Part shown: positions 49,065 through 58,020 of the stretch, in pieces
Position numbering within the stretch: the stretch's first letter is position 1
Layout: the number at the start of each line of letters is the position of its first letter
Assembly: GCF_000196515.1 (NCBI RefSeq)
Contig: NC_014248.1
Coordinates: 558,001 to 622,000 of the forward strand
Direction: 5' to 3'
DNA: 64,000 bases
DNA from: 'Nostoc azollae' 0708
GTDB taxonomy: Bacteria; Cyanobacteriota; Cyanobacteriia; Cyanobacteriales; Nostocaceae
Notes under the pieces: model-generated
What the model was told of the DNA's origin: nothing
Seen by the model: only the letters and a program-made list of their open reading frames with translations
Database searches by the model: none
Made by a program: the position numbers and the translations under genes

Positions 49065-49599
49065 TGTAGTCTTCCGCTCCTATCAAAAAATTGCGAACAA
49101 ATAATTAGGTGATATTCCTAGCAACCGTCCTGTAAGTTGCGTAGTAGTTTATGAAATTAAGTGATATTATCCCTGTATGGAGTCGTTTTGTGTTTTTGTT
49201 TAAATACTAGGCTAGGATTGCTGTGTTAAGACCGTTAGGATACTGTAGCTGTTTGCTTGAGTTCCTTGAGTTTTTTCTGTGTTCCCCATACAACAATAAT
49301 TACATACTCAGCCAGTGACTGGCAACATATACTGAAGCATCTTGATATTATCTTTATCAAGAAGATAGTTGTTTTTCTTGCATCCGTAAATGTAAAACGT
49401 AATATTACGGCAATAGTCTTAAATCAAGCCAGTTTAGTGAATCGGAACAGCTGTACTATCTGTTTTAAGAATCAACGAAAAGCCCATATTTCAAGGTTTT
49501 ATTGACTTTTATTTTTAATTTATCTACCCCGCAACAGTCTGCCAGATTATTTAAAGTTGTCAGAAATTGCCGTTTAAACTATATTTCACTATGAAAATA
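49065..49599. other. Intergenic region between the PEP-CTERM and DUF456 genes
   Basis: No gene is supported in these 535 bases. It holds the promoter of the PEP-CTERM gene. A 13-base palindrome GCCAGTGACTGGC occurs near 49312-49324. An open frame at 49257-49505 has no family features and odd composition. Confidence 0.35.
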
Positions 49600-50118
49600 C
49601 TACCCTCCATATACTTGACTCCAGGTAGTCCATATAAAAATTACGACAGCACTAACAGCGATAATACCCTGAAGTAAGTTCCCTACTACTGTTCCGACTG
49701 TAATTCCTATCCCGGCTTTGACCGCTTTACCCAAGTCGCGACGGCAAGTATAATCACCTATAATTGAGCCTAAAAGTGGACCCAGTAAGATTCCTAATAG
49801 TGGTCCCCCAAAGGGTAATGTTGGCAATAATCCGAAAAATCCCAGAAATAAACCGACAAGTGCACCAATTTGTCCCCATTTACTTGCACCAGCTTGTTTT
49901 GCACCTAAGTAACCACCTAGGAAATCTACTCCCATACTCGAAAATAGAACGATAATAGTGACAATCAAGGGAATTTTAATGGCTGTAAAGGAACTACTGA
50001 CGATTCCCCAGAGAATAATAGCTACTAATATTAAGCTACTACCAGGAATAGCTGGAACTACTGCACCAACTACACCCACAAGCATGACAGCTATTAATAA
50101 CCAGTAAATTATTTGCAT
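49600..50118 (-). CDS. DUF456 membrane protein
   Basis: A 172-residue polytopic membrane protein with five or six predicted helices, including IYWLLIAVMLVGVVGAVVPA at the N-terminus and the glycine-rich FLGGYLGAKQAGASKWGQIG and GLFLGFFGLLPTLPFGGPLL. The glycine zipper pattern (LLGILLGPLLGSIIGDY) is typical of DUF456, whose function is unknown. A heptad of Gly-x-x-x-Gly repeats suggests oligomerisation. It precedes nothing in operon but is co-oriented with the CCB gene upstream. Confidence 0.85.
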   Translation of the reverse strand: MQIIYWLLIAVMLVGVVGAVVPAIPGSSLILVAIILWGIVSSSFTAIKIPLIVTIIVLFSSMGVDFLGGYLGAKQAGASKWGQIGALVGLFLGFFGLLPTLPFGGPLLGILLGPLLGSIIGDYTCRRDLGKAVKAGIGITVGTVVGNLLQGIIAVSAVVIFIWTTWSQVYGG

Positions 50119-50222
50119 AATTTCTAATTCATAATTCGTAATTTTTAATAATGCCTCCGGCTTCCGTAGGAGATACCTAATTAGGAAAACTCCTCCCTAT
50201 TTTCCCCTAGACCCATACACCC

Positions 50223-50861
50223 CTACTCTGGAATAGTTACAGCCAATTTATCGGCAATTCCCGCAATCCACTTCTCGTCCTGTTTGGTGTAACTACGAGG
50301 AGCATTTGCTCCTAAAATTAAAACACCTTCTTTTCCAATAGGTTGACAAATTACTCCTTGTGTGTTCTCCGGTAAATAATCAAATTCGATTCTGCCGGGA
50401 TATACTTTCAACGCTACTAAATAAACTGGTTTTTGTGTTTCCAGCACCCGTTGTAATATTGTTCCTGGTATGACTTCAGATTTAGATGCCAGAATACCGC
50501 GACGTAACAGAACTTTCCCTTGGTAGTAAACTATGAGTGATCGCGTGACTGTATTGGTCAATAATAAATGCGATGCCCAGGCTAATTCTGTCTTCACGGC
50601 TTCTGGTAAATCTGGTGCTAGAATAAATCCCTCTTCCCCAATTAGTTGTACAGTATCAGGCGATCGCGGCTGTACCTGTTGCCAAATTAAACCCGTTAAA
50701 ATTAACACCGCACTCAAAATTACCCCCAACACATCCCCCCGTGCTTGAGAATTTGTGAGTTCTGGTGTCAACAAGCGATTAACCAGCAAAAGTACAGCAC
50801 TCAAACCCCCGACTACCAAGGGCAAACGCCGCAAAACAACATTAGGATCAGATTTAGTCAT
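50223..50861 (-). CDS. Cofactor assembly of complex C subunit B (CCB2/CCB4-type)
   Basis: CCB proteins attach the covalent heme ci to cytochrome b6 in plants and cyanobacteria. The 212-residue protein begins MTKSDPNVVLRRLPLVVGGL with two N-terminal membrane helices (RLPLVVGGLSAVLLLVNRLL; GVILSAVLILTGLIWQQV), then a soluble domain with GEEGFILAPDLPEAVKTELA, GKVLLRRGILASKSEVIPGT, GVICQPIGKEGVLILGANAP. This matches the CCB2/CCB4 family. The start codon lies within the CCAATGA/TAATGAC heptamer repeat, so the exact N-terminus is uncertain. Confidence 0.8.
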   Translation of the reverse strand: MTKSDPNVVLRRLPLVVGGLSAVLLLVNRLLTPELTNSQARGDVLGVILSAVLILTGLIWQQVQPRSPDTVQLIGEEGFILAPDLPEAVKTELAWASHLLLTNTVTRSLIVYYQGKVLLRRGILASKSEVIPGTILQRVLETQKPVYLVALKVYPGRIEFDYLPENTQGVICQPIGKEGVLILGANAPRSYTKQDEKWIAGIADKLAVTIPE

Positions 50862-50900
50862 TGGTCATTAGTCATTGGTCATTGGGCATTGAACATTGGT
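50857..50900. repeat. CCAATGAC heptamer array overlapping the CCB gene start
   Basis: Five tandem heptamers of CCAATGA/CTAATGA class (plus-strand GTCATTG/GTCATTA) ending within the start codon of the CCB gene, so the ATG is supplied by the repeat. Seven is not a multiple of three, giving ATG in all frames across the array. Confidence 0.85.
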
Positions 50901-50944
50901 TAGTTATTATTCTCCCCGTGCGCCCTGCTCCCTATTCCCCAGTT

Positions 50945-51673
50945 TCACTCTTCGCCCGATTCCAGTATCCTTTGGAAAAGATAACCAGTACCTCTAGCAG
51001 TTAGTATAAGTTCTGGGTTACTAGGATCATCTTCTAATTTTGCTCTTAACCGCGAGATATGTACATCTACCACGCGAGTATCCACATGGCGTTCTGGTGT
51101 GTATCCCCAAACTTCTTGTAAAATTTCTGACCGAGAAAAAGCTTCTCCAGAACGGCTCACTAATAATTCTAGTAAGCTAAACTCCATCCCGGTTAAGCGG
51201 ATACGTTCATCGCCTTTGTAAACTTGGCGCTTATTTGTATCAATTCTGATATTCCCGACGTGAATTACTCCAGAACTAGGAATACCAGTCGCACCAGTTT
51301 TATCTACTCGTCGTAAAACTGAGCGAATCCGCGCCTCTAATTCTTTAGGAGAGAATGGTTTAACCACATAGTCATCAGCGCCCAATTCCAAGCCGGTGAT
51401 GCGATCAGCTACATCTCCCAAAGCTGTTAGCATAATAATGGGAACATCAGATTCCTTGCGTAATTCTTGACAAACACCATAACCATCTAGCTTGGGCATC
51501 ATCACATCCAAAACTACCAAGTCTGGTTCAGCTTTACGAAAAGTTTCTAAAGCTTCTTCTCCATCACCAGCAGTTACTACATCATAGCCAATCATGGAAA
51601 GGCGCGTTTCCAAAATCCGGCGAATGCTGGCTTCGTCGTCTACTACCAGGATTTTTTCTTTATGACTGTCCAA
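50945..51673 (-). CDS. rpaB: OmpR-type response regulator RpaB
   Basis: RpaB (Ycf27) is the essential high-light and PSI-gene regulator of cyanobacteria. The 242-residue protein has the receiver domain with D13, the phospho-acceptor D56 (LVVLDVMMPKLDGYG) and K105 (YVVKPFSPKELEARIRSVLR), then the winged helix ELLVSRSGEAFSRSEILQEV, VWGYTPERHVDTRVVDVHIS, LRAKLEDDPSNPELILTARG. The linker and the SGEE end fit RpaB. Its known targets include psaAB, also in this window. RadA lies divergently beyond an IS200-type element, which separates the pair. Confidence 0.95.
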   Translation of the reverse strand: MDSHKEKILVVDDEASIRRILETRLSMIGYDVVTAGDGEEALETFRKAEPDLVVLDVMMPKLDGYGVCQELRKESDVPIIMLTALGDVADRITGLELGADDYVVKPFSPKELEARIRSVLRRVDKTGATGIPSSGVIHVGNIRIDTNKRQVYKGDERIRLTGMEFSLLELLVSRSGEAFSRSEILQEVWGYTPERHVDTRVVDVHISRLRAKLEDDPSNPELILTARGTGYLFQRILESGEE

Positions 51674-51895
51674 GTTTTCCTAAGCTCCCTAACTGGAATT
51701 TTACATTACGGATTTTAACAGATCCCAGAAGTCACCACCTTCAATGTACTGGTAAAATGCTGATTCTGAGCTGCTAATGACGATTGCATCTATAATATTA
51801 AATGTTAATTTTCTGCACAGCAAAAACAAAAACTGGATGTATGTTAGTGTAACAATACATAGTGCGGAATCAGCAATTATTATAATTTGATGAGC

Positions 51896-53096
51896 TTTAA
51901 CACAAATTATACTTTGTGTTAAAATAGGTAAACAAGAAGGTGATGTTGAGTGTTACACAAAGTAGTTCAAGTCCGTTTATATCCGTCCCAAGGGCAGCAA
52001 CTTCAATTAGCTAAAACTTTTGGTTGCCCTGATTGGTGGTGGAATTATGCCATAAATAAATCAATTGAGGTTTATAAAGAAACGGGTAAGGGTCTAGGCA
52101 GGTCAGCACTTAACGCATTTCTTCCTGCACTGAAAAAACCTGAATATACTGTCTGTGTGGTTAGCTGATTGTGATAGTCAGATTTTAGAAGCTACAAGAC
52201 TCTATTTAATGACAGCATACAAAGACTTTGTTGATAACCAGGCTGGGTTTCCTAAATTTAAATCTAAGCATAGCCAAGCTTTCATAAAAAACCTCATGGG
52301 AGTTTGGAAACCCAGTGGCTTTTAGCCACTGGGCGGAAAAAGGAGAGGGTGAGCTAAAGCCCACTGTATCGATAATATGGGCATCCTTTCTTGTGGATGC
52401 TCCACCAATCAAATCTATTAACCAGTGGTTCAACAAGCGTAATGCTCAACTGCAATATATCAAGGATACGCTCTTAATTAAGGGTATCACTAATCAACAA
52501 GTGAAACTTACAGCAAAACGTAATAATCAAGTCAGAGATTACCTGAATAAGACAGGAAGATTTATGGTTAATCACTGCATCCAAAATAGTATCGCTAATT
52601 TGATTGTTGGCTACAATCCTAGTATCAAACAAGAAATCAATATTGGTGGATGCAATAACCAAAACTTCGTCCAAATTCCTTTTCACACATTGCCTTATAA
52701 GCTGAAGGCAATGTGTGAAAGATATGGATTGAACTATCAGGAGCAAGACGAATCTTACACCTCCAAAGCCAGTGCGCCTGATGGTGATGAGATACCTGTT
52801 TACAACGCCGAGAATCCAAAAGAATATCAGTTTTCTGATAAGCGAATTCAGCGTGGATTTTACAGGACAAAAACTGCACATCTGGTGAATGCAGATCTAA
52901 ATGGTTCACTGAATATCGGACGGAAAAGTAAGCACGAAGGTTTTAACCGAGTGTCGAGAGGGTCTTTGACCGCTCCAAGAAGGATTAATCTTCTTAAATT
53001 GGAAAGGAAAACGCCTAGCAAGCAATATGGCTTTAGCCTTGTTGTGTAGCATCCTTTGACTCTCCCCTAGGCTAAAGGCTAGGGGAGAGTTAAAGT
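51896..53096 (+). mobile_element. IS200/IS605-type element (TnpB-bearing), decayed
   Basis: The left end carries an 11-bp perfect hairpin (TTTAACACAAA 51896-51906 / TTTGTGTTAAA 51913-51923, loop TTATAC). The right end carries a 12-bp hairpin (ACTCTCCCCTAG 53059-53070 / CTAGGGGAGAGT 53079-53090). Between them is a TnpB-type gene with internal deletion. Such subterminal hairpins are the cleavage sites of single-strand transposition by TnpA; no TnpA is encoded, so the copy depends on one elsewhere. Exact boundaries are approximate. Confidence 0.75.
51950..53049 (+). pseudogene. TnpB-type (RNA-guided nuclease) gene with internal deletion
   Basis: TnpB proteins are the transposon ancestors of Cas12 nucleases. 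Start GTG 51950: MLHKVVQVRLYPSQGQQLQL, GCPDWWWNYAINKSIEVYKE, then TGA at 52166-52168. In another frame: WLADCDSQILEATRLYLMTA, YKDFVDNQAGFPKFKSKHSQ. A stretch with a small hairpin (52311-52333) follows. From about 52440 a good frame resumes: WFNKRNAQLQYIKDTLLIKG, LTAKRNNQVRDYLNKTGRFM, VNHCIQNSIANLIVGYNPSI, FHTLPYKLKAMCERYGLNYQ, EQDESYTSKAS, NADLNGSLNIGRKSKHEGFN. The E of EQDESYTSKAS and the D of NADLNG fit the RuvC-II and -III residues. The part that should hold the first RuvC acid and zinc-free OBD spacer is degraded, so no activity is expected. Confidence 0.78.
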
Positions 53097-53246
53097 AGAG
53101 AATCTTCATGTCAAAGGCATTGTTCGTAATCACAATTTAGCAAAATCAATATCTAGTTAATTGGAAAAAGCTGTAACTACTAGTATTCAACTTTAGTTAT
53201 CTCCAAAACTTAAGGAAGAATTAAGTTTCTTAAACAAACATTAAAC

Positions 53247-54803
53247 ATGGCAAAGCCAAAAACCATTTTCATTTGTAGCAAATGTGGAGCCGAGTTCTCC
53301 CAATGGTTTGGAAAGTGTTCAAATTGTGACACTTACGATTCTTTAGTAGAACAGAATGCCAGACCTTTTAGGGTAGACATACTTAGTCATGGGGGAGTAG
53401 GTAACTGGCACGCTGCACAAACTAATGGTAAATCTACTACTAAACCAGCTAAACCAAGAGCTTCACTGACTTTCGAGCAAATTAGTGATCGCCAAATTGC
53501 TCGTTGGGAATCTGGATATAGAGAATTAGATCGGGTACTCGGTGGGGGCGTTGTCCCCGGTTCAATGGTGCTAATCGGCGGCGATCCAGGTATAGGAAAA
53601 TCTACTTTATTACTACAAGTATCTAATCAGTTAGCACAAAAATACCGTATTCTCTACGTCACAGGAGAAGAATCTGGACAACAGGTAAAATTACGTGCTT
53701 CTCGTTTGGGAATGTCCAAACCCATAAATATAGTAGTTACTGACGAAACTGAAAGTAAAGAAACCGATGCAGCAGGAACTATGGATATACAAAATAGTAC
53801 AGAAGAGCCTATAAATCCTCTCAGCATCGGTGCGGATCTGTATGTTTTGCCAGAAACAGATTTAGAAGAAATTCTTCGGGAAATAGACTCACTTAAACCA
53901 AATTTGGCAGTAATTGATAGTATACAAACAGTATTCTTTCCAGCATTGACATCTGCACCTGGTTCAGTAGCACAAGTCCGGGAATGTACTGCTGCTTTAA
54001 TGAAAGTGGCTAAACATGAAGATATTACCATGTTAATTGTTGGTCATGTTACCAAAGAAGGGACGATTGCCGGTCCGAGAGTATTAGAACATTTAGTAGA
54101 TACAGTTTTGTATTTTGAAGGCGATCGCTTTGCATCCCATCGATTATTAAGAACAGTAAAAAATCGTTTCGGAGCTACCCACGAAATTGGTATATTTGAA
54201 ATGGTATCCCAAGGATTACGGGAAGTAAATAATCCTTCAGAATTGTTTCTAGGCAACCGTGACGATCCCGCACCAGGGACAGCCATAGTCGTAGCTTGTG
54301 AAGGAACAAGACCAATAGTTGTTGAATTGCAAGCTTTAGTTAGTCCCACTAGTTACCCTTCACCCCGTCGAGCGGGAACAGGTATAGATTATAACCGCTT
54401 GGTTCAAATTCTCGCCGTATTAGAAAAGGGAGTAGGAATACCCATGTCCAAATTAGATTCCTACGTTGCATCTGCTGGGGGTTTGAACGTAGAAGAACCA
54501 GCAGTAGATTTAGGAATAGCAATCGCCATAGTTGCCAGTTTTCGCGACAGAATAGTTGATCCAGGCACAGTATTAATTGGGGAAGTCGGGTTAGGGGGAC
54601 AAGTGCGATCAGTTTCCCAAATGGAACTGCGGTTAAAAGAAGCAGCAAAACTCGGATTTAAACGTGCGATTGTTCCCAAAGGACAAAAATTCCCTGACCT
54701 TAACATTGAGATTGTGCAAGTTTCCAAAGTCATAGATGCCATTATTGCCGCCATTCCCCATCAAGAACTTACAGAAGAAGATTTAGAACCGGATGAGGAA
54801 TAA
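53247..54803 (+). CDS. radA: DNA repair protein RadA/Sms
   Basis: RadA is a RecA-like ATPase that processes branched recombination intermediates. The 518-residue protein has the N-terminal zinc finger C10, C13, C24, C27 (ICSKCGAEFSQWFGKCSNCD), Walker A GGDPGIGKST at 111-120, Walker B-like LAVIDSIQTVF, the RadA-specific KNRFG motif (TVKNRFGATHEIGIFEMV) and a Lon-like C-terminal domain (VGIPMSKLDSYVASAGGLNV, DLGIAIAIVASFRDR, GEVGLGGQVRSVSQMELRLK). An insertion of acidic residues follows the Walker region (ETESKETDAAGTMDIQNSTE) and is probably a loop. No lesion is seen. The ATG at 53247 places Cys10 as in the family. Confidence 0.96.
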   Translation: MAKPKTIFICSKCGAEFSQWFGKCSNCDTYDSLVEQNARPFRVDILSHGGVGNWHAAQTNGKSTTKPAKPRASLTFEQISDRQIARWESGYRELDRVLGGGVVPGSMVLIGGDPGIGKSTLLLQVSNQLAQKYRILYVTGEESGQQVKLRASRLGMSKPINIVVTDETESKETDAAGTMDIQNSTEEPINPLSIGADLYVLPETDLEEILREIDSLKPNLAVIDSIQTVFFPALTSAPGSVAQVRECTAALMKVAKHEDITMLIVGHVTKEGTIAGPRVLEHLVDTVLYFEGDRFASHRLLRTVKNRFGATHEIGIFEMVSQGLREVNNPSELFLGNRDDPAPGTAIVVACEGTRPIVVELQALVSPTSYPSPRRAGTGIDYNRLVQILAVLEKGVGIPMSKLDSYVASAGGLNVEEPAVDLGIAIAIVASFRDRIVDPGTVLIGEVGLGGQVRSVSQMELRLKEAAKLGFKRAIVPKGQKFPDLNIEIVQVSKVIDAIIAAIPHQELTEEDLEPDEE

Positions 54804-54808
54804 GAAAA

Positions 54809-55700
54809 CTAAGCAAGCAATAACTCTAAAATCCTTTCCCAATCTGGCATCACCAATTTAAAATCATGAGATAATTTTTGATTATCTAAAAGAGAATATC
54901 CTAGTCTGCTTGGGGCTGTAGGATACTCCTGTGAAGTAATAGCAATTAACCTCTGTAACTTGCGTCGACTCGATTGTAAATCAGGGTCAAAAATTTCTCT
55001 GGCAAAGATTGCTTTAGCAAAACCATACCAGGTAGTTTTTACACTTGCTGATAAGTGATATAATGTACCTTGATTAGCGAAAAAATCAGATGCATTTGGC
55101 AGAGCTTGAGAAATAATTTGGGCTGTAATTTCCGCAATCACCCGACTCCAAGTCGGTGCGCCAATTTAATCATTAACTACCCTGATTTATTCCCGTTCCT
55201 TCGCCAGTCTTTGCATCATCAGTAAAAAGTTTTTCCCATGCAAACCATAAACCCAACTAGTGCGAAAAATTAAATGATCAACACCTACAGATGTGATTGC
55301 CTCCTCACCAGCTAACTTTGTTTTTCCATAGATATTTGTGGGGTTTGGTTGATCATTTTCTGTATAGTGAGTATTTTTAGTCCCATCAAAAACATAATCT
55401 GTAGAATAGTAAATCATAGCTGCACCCAGATCCTTGGCTTCCTCAGCCATCACACCAGGCGCAATACAATTAATAGCGATGGCTATTAATTGTATTGCGC
55501 CTGGTGTGATCTACTGCTATATAAGCAGCAGGATTGACAATGAAATCGGGTTTTATTTCTCTAATTGTTTGATAAATCATATCTGGTTGTGCTAAATCCA
55601 TTTGGTTACGCCCTACAGAAATGACTTCACCCACAGTCATCAAAGTGCGTTGCAGTTCCTAACCGACTTGTCCAGTTGTACCTGTTAAGAGGATTTTCAT
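54809..55700 (-). pseudogene. rfbD: dTDP-4-dehydrorhamnose reductase, inactivated
   Basis: RfbD makes dTDP-L-rhamnose from its 4-keto precursor. From ATG 55698-55700: MKILLTGTTGQVG, TAG at 55659-55661 (Trp expected), ELQRTLMTVGEVISVGRNQM, IYQTIREIKPDFIVNPAAYI, AVD. Then a 62-bp palindrome with a frameshift, then AINCIAPGVMAEEAKDLGAA, MIYYSTDYVFDGTKNTHYTE, NIYGKTKLAGEEAITSVGVD, TSWVYGLHGKNFLLMMQRLA, TAA at 55187-55189, IRVVND, TAA, IGAPTWSRVIAEITAQIISQ and the C-terminus ending DWERILELLLA. Four lesions of different kinds. The ATGA overlaps the end of rfbC. Confidence 0.93.
55449..55510. repeat. Perfect 29-bp inverted repeat with 4-nt loop inside rfbD
   Basis: Bases 55449-55477 are the exact reverse complement of 55482-55510; the loop is GATG (plus strand). 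The left arm (in plus orientation) codes, on the minus strand, for AINCIAPGVM, an expected part of RfbD. The other arm replaces the residues expected between AVD and AIN. So one arm is native coding DNA and the other its inverted copy. Confidence 0.9.
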
Positions 55701-56242
55701 AAATACACCTCTGCTTCCGATAACAGCTTACCAACCTTATCCTTAGCAGAGACAATAGGTTCATCTTTAATAGGCGATGTGATCGCTCAATTAGGATCAT
55801 TCCATAAAATAGTGCGATCGTGCTGAGGTGCATAATATTCAGTAGTTTTGTACAAAAACTCAGCATATTCAGACAACACTACAAAACCGTGAGCAAAACC
55901 CGGTGGTATTCACAATTGATCTTTATTTTCAGCCGACAAACACACACCAACAGATTGACCAAAAGTGGCAGAAATTTTTCGCAAATCAACAGCCACATCA
56001 AATACCGAACCTACTACAACTCTCACCAGTTTTCCTTGGGGCTTCTCAATTTGGTAGTGCAAACCACGCAAAACATCTTTAATAGAACGTGAGTGATTAT
56101 CTTGGACAAAATGAGATAATATTCCTACCTTTTCTAAAAAAACTCTTTCGTTATAACTTTCATAAAAAAAGCCACGTTTATCTCCAAGGATTTGGGGCTC
56201 AATTAGCAGCACATCAGATATTTCTGTAAACACGACGTTCAT
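55697..56242 (-). pseudogene. rfbC: dTDP-4-dehydrorhamnose 3,5-epimerase, inactivated
   Basis: RfbC epimerises the keto-sugar at C3 and C5. From ATG 56240-56242: MNVVFTEISDVLLIEPQILG, KRGFFYESYNERVFLEKVGI, FVQDNHSRSIKDVLRGLHYQ (with the catalytic His), KPQGKLVRVVVGSVFDVAVD, LRKISATFGQSVGVCLSAEN, KDQL, TGA where Trp is expected, IPPGFAHGFVVLSEYAEFLY, KTTEYYAPQHDRTILWNDPN, TGA, AITSPIKDEPIVSAKDKVGK, LLSEAEVYL. Both stops are in frame. All conserved blocks remain, so inactivation is recent. The last codons overlap the rfbD start (ATGA). Confidence 0.92.
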
Positions 56243-56293
56243 AGCATTATACTTCTTGCCTCAAAAGAATTAAACCACCCATGATAATAAAAT

Positions 56294-56328
56294 ATTCTCT
56301 AATGTACTAATTACCATGGTTAGAGAAT
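56294..56328 (-). terminator. Stem-loop after the rfbA stop
   Basis: ATTCTCTAA (56294-56302) pairs with TTAGAGAAT (56320-56328), loop 17 nt, immediately beyond the rfbA stop on the minus strand, followed by ATTTTATTAT. Terminator-like, of moderate strength. Confidence 0.5.
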
Positions 56329-56989
56329 CTATTTTTCTAGATTAGAAGCAATTTCATCTTCTAGCATTTTCCTTAAATAAAGACCATAACTGCTTTTACC
56401 CATAGATTCAGCCAAGTAAGACAACGGAAGAGAATCAATATATCCTTGAAGATATGCAATTTCCTAAATACAAGCTATTTTCAGCCCCTGTCCTTGTTCC
56501 AAAGTCCGGATAAAATTGGAAGCTTGATGCAAAGATTCATGTGTACCAGTATCTAACCAAGCATATCCCCGTCCTAAAATTTCCACTTGTAATTGACCTT
56601 GATCTAAAATAGGCTAAATTCACATCAGTAATTTCTAGTTCATTACGAGGAGAACGCTTCAAACTAGCAGCAATTTCCGTAACTTGATCATCATAAAAGT
56701 AAATACCAGGAACAGCGTATTTTGATTTAGGAAGTTTCGGTTTCTCTTCTATCCTAATTGCTTTACCATCAGCGTTAAATTCAATCACACTATACTTTCG
56801 AGGTTCTGTCACCTTCAGGACTTAGGCAACTGGGACAGGCGATGGGTGAAATATAGTACATCGGTATTAAATAAATCGGATATGGAAAGCTTTATCAACC
56901 CATCAGAAGTAGCTGCAACAGGAAACATTATTGAAATATTCATGAGAAAATAGGTAGGAGATTGTATTAGATAAATGTTCCTGACGGTA

Positions 56990-58003
56990 ATGAGACTTAC
57001 TAAACTTGATTACTGCCAATACTTATGAAGTAGTCAAATTAATTATACAATTACTAATTTAGCAGAGCATTTAGAAAGTATTAGCTATAATGCAATTAAC
57101 TATTATTTAAAAACCGAAAAGTTAACATCTCGTTCACTATGGGATAAGGTGAAAGAGGTAGTAGAACCTGATGGTAATGGGTACATCATATTTGATGATA
57201 GTGTTTTAGACAAAAGATATTCTGAAGAAATAGAGATGGTGAGGAGACAATATAGTGGTAATGAACATGGCATACTCAAAGGAATTGGTGTAGTCAGTTG
57301 TGTATATGTGAATCCTAAAGTTCAAAGATTTGGGGTAATAGATTACCGCATTTTTAATTCTGATGTGGATGGTAAAACCAAGATAGACCATGTGAAAGAT
57401 ATGCTGCAAAAACTGGTGTATCATCAGCTTTTCCCATTTAATACTGTTCTGATGGACACATGGTACGCACTAAACAGTCTCATGCTGTATATTGATAGCT
57501 TAGACAAAATTTATTATTGCCCTTTAAAAAAGGATCGGTTAGTTGATGATACATTTGCCAAAGAAAAAGATAAACCTATTGAATTATGAGAATGGAGTAC
57601 TGAAGAGTTAGAATGTGGTAAAATTATAAAAATTAAAGGGTTTCCCGCTCAGAAAAAAGTGAAACTATTCCGGGTTGCTGTTTCTACCAACAGAACGGAT
57701 TATGTCGCTACTAAGGATTTATCTCAAAGTTCTACGAATGTTGTACAAGAGGTGTGTAAAATTCGTTGAAAAGTCGAGGAGTTTCACCGAGAGATTAAAC
57801 AAATAAGTGGCATTGAATCTTGTCAATGTCGTAAAGCTAGGCTTCAAATAAATCATATTGCTTATGCAATGTTGGTTTGGATTAGATTAAAGAATTTAGC
57901 CTATCAAACTGGTCAAACTGTTTATCAAATCAAGCATAGATTGCTTTCTAATTATTTAACTCAGCAACTAAAACACCCAAGTCTTCCTATGTGCTTGGTT
58001 TGA
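56990..58003 (+). pseudogene. IS701-like transposase of the outer element, inactivated
   Basis: From ATG 56990: MRLTKLDYCQYL, TGA, SSQINYTITNLAEHLESISY, NAINYYLKTEKLTSRSLWDK, VKEVVEPDGNGYIIFDDSVL, DKRYSEEIEMVRRQYSGNEH, then VLMDTWYALNSLMLYIDSLD, KIYYCPLKKDRLVDDT, TGA at 57587-57589, WSTEELECGKIIKIKGFPAQ, KKVKLFRVAVSTNRTDYVAT, KIR-TGA-KVEEFHREIKQISGIE. The DDE pattern (FDD; MDTWYA; EFHREIKQ) is seen. Three in-frame TGA codons are the only lesions. Confidence 0.85.
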
Positions 58004-58020
58004 GTTCAATTATTGCATGC

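Noticed and set aside
49257-49505. 82-codon plus-strand frame
   Set aside because: No family features and no convincing start; treated as non-coding.
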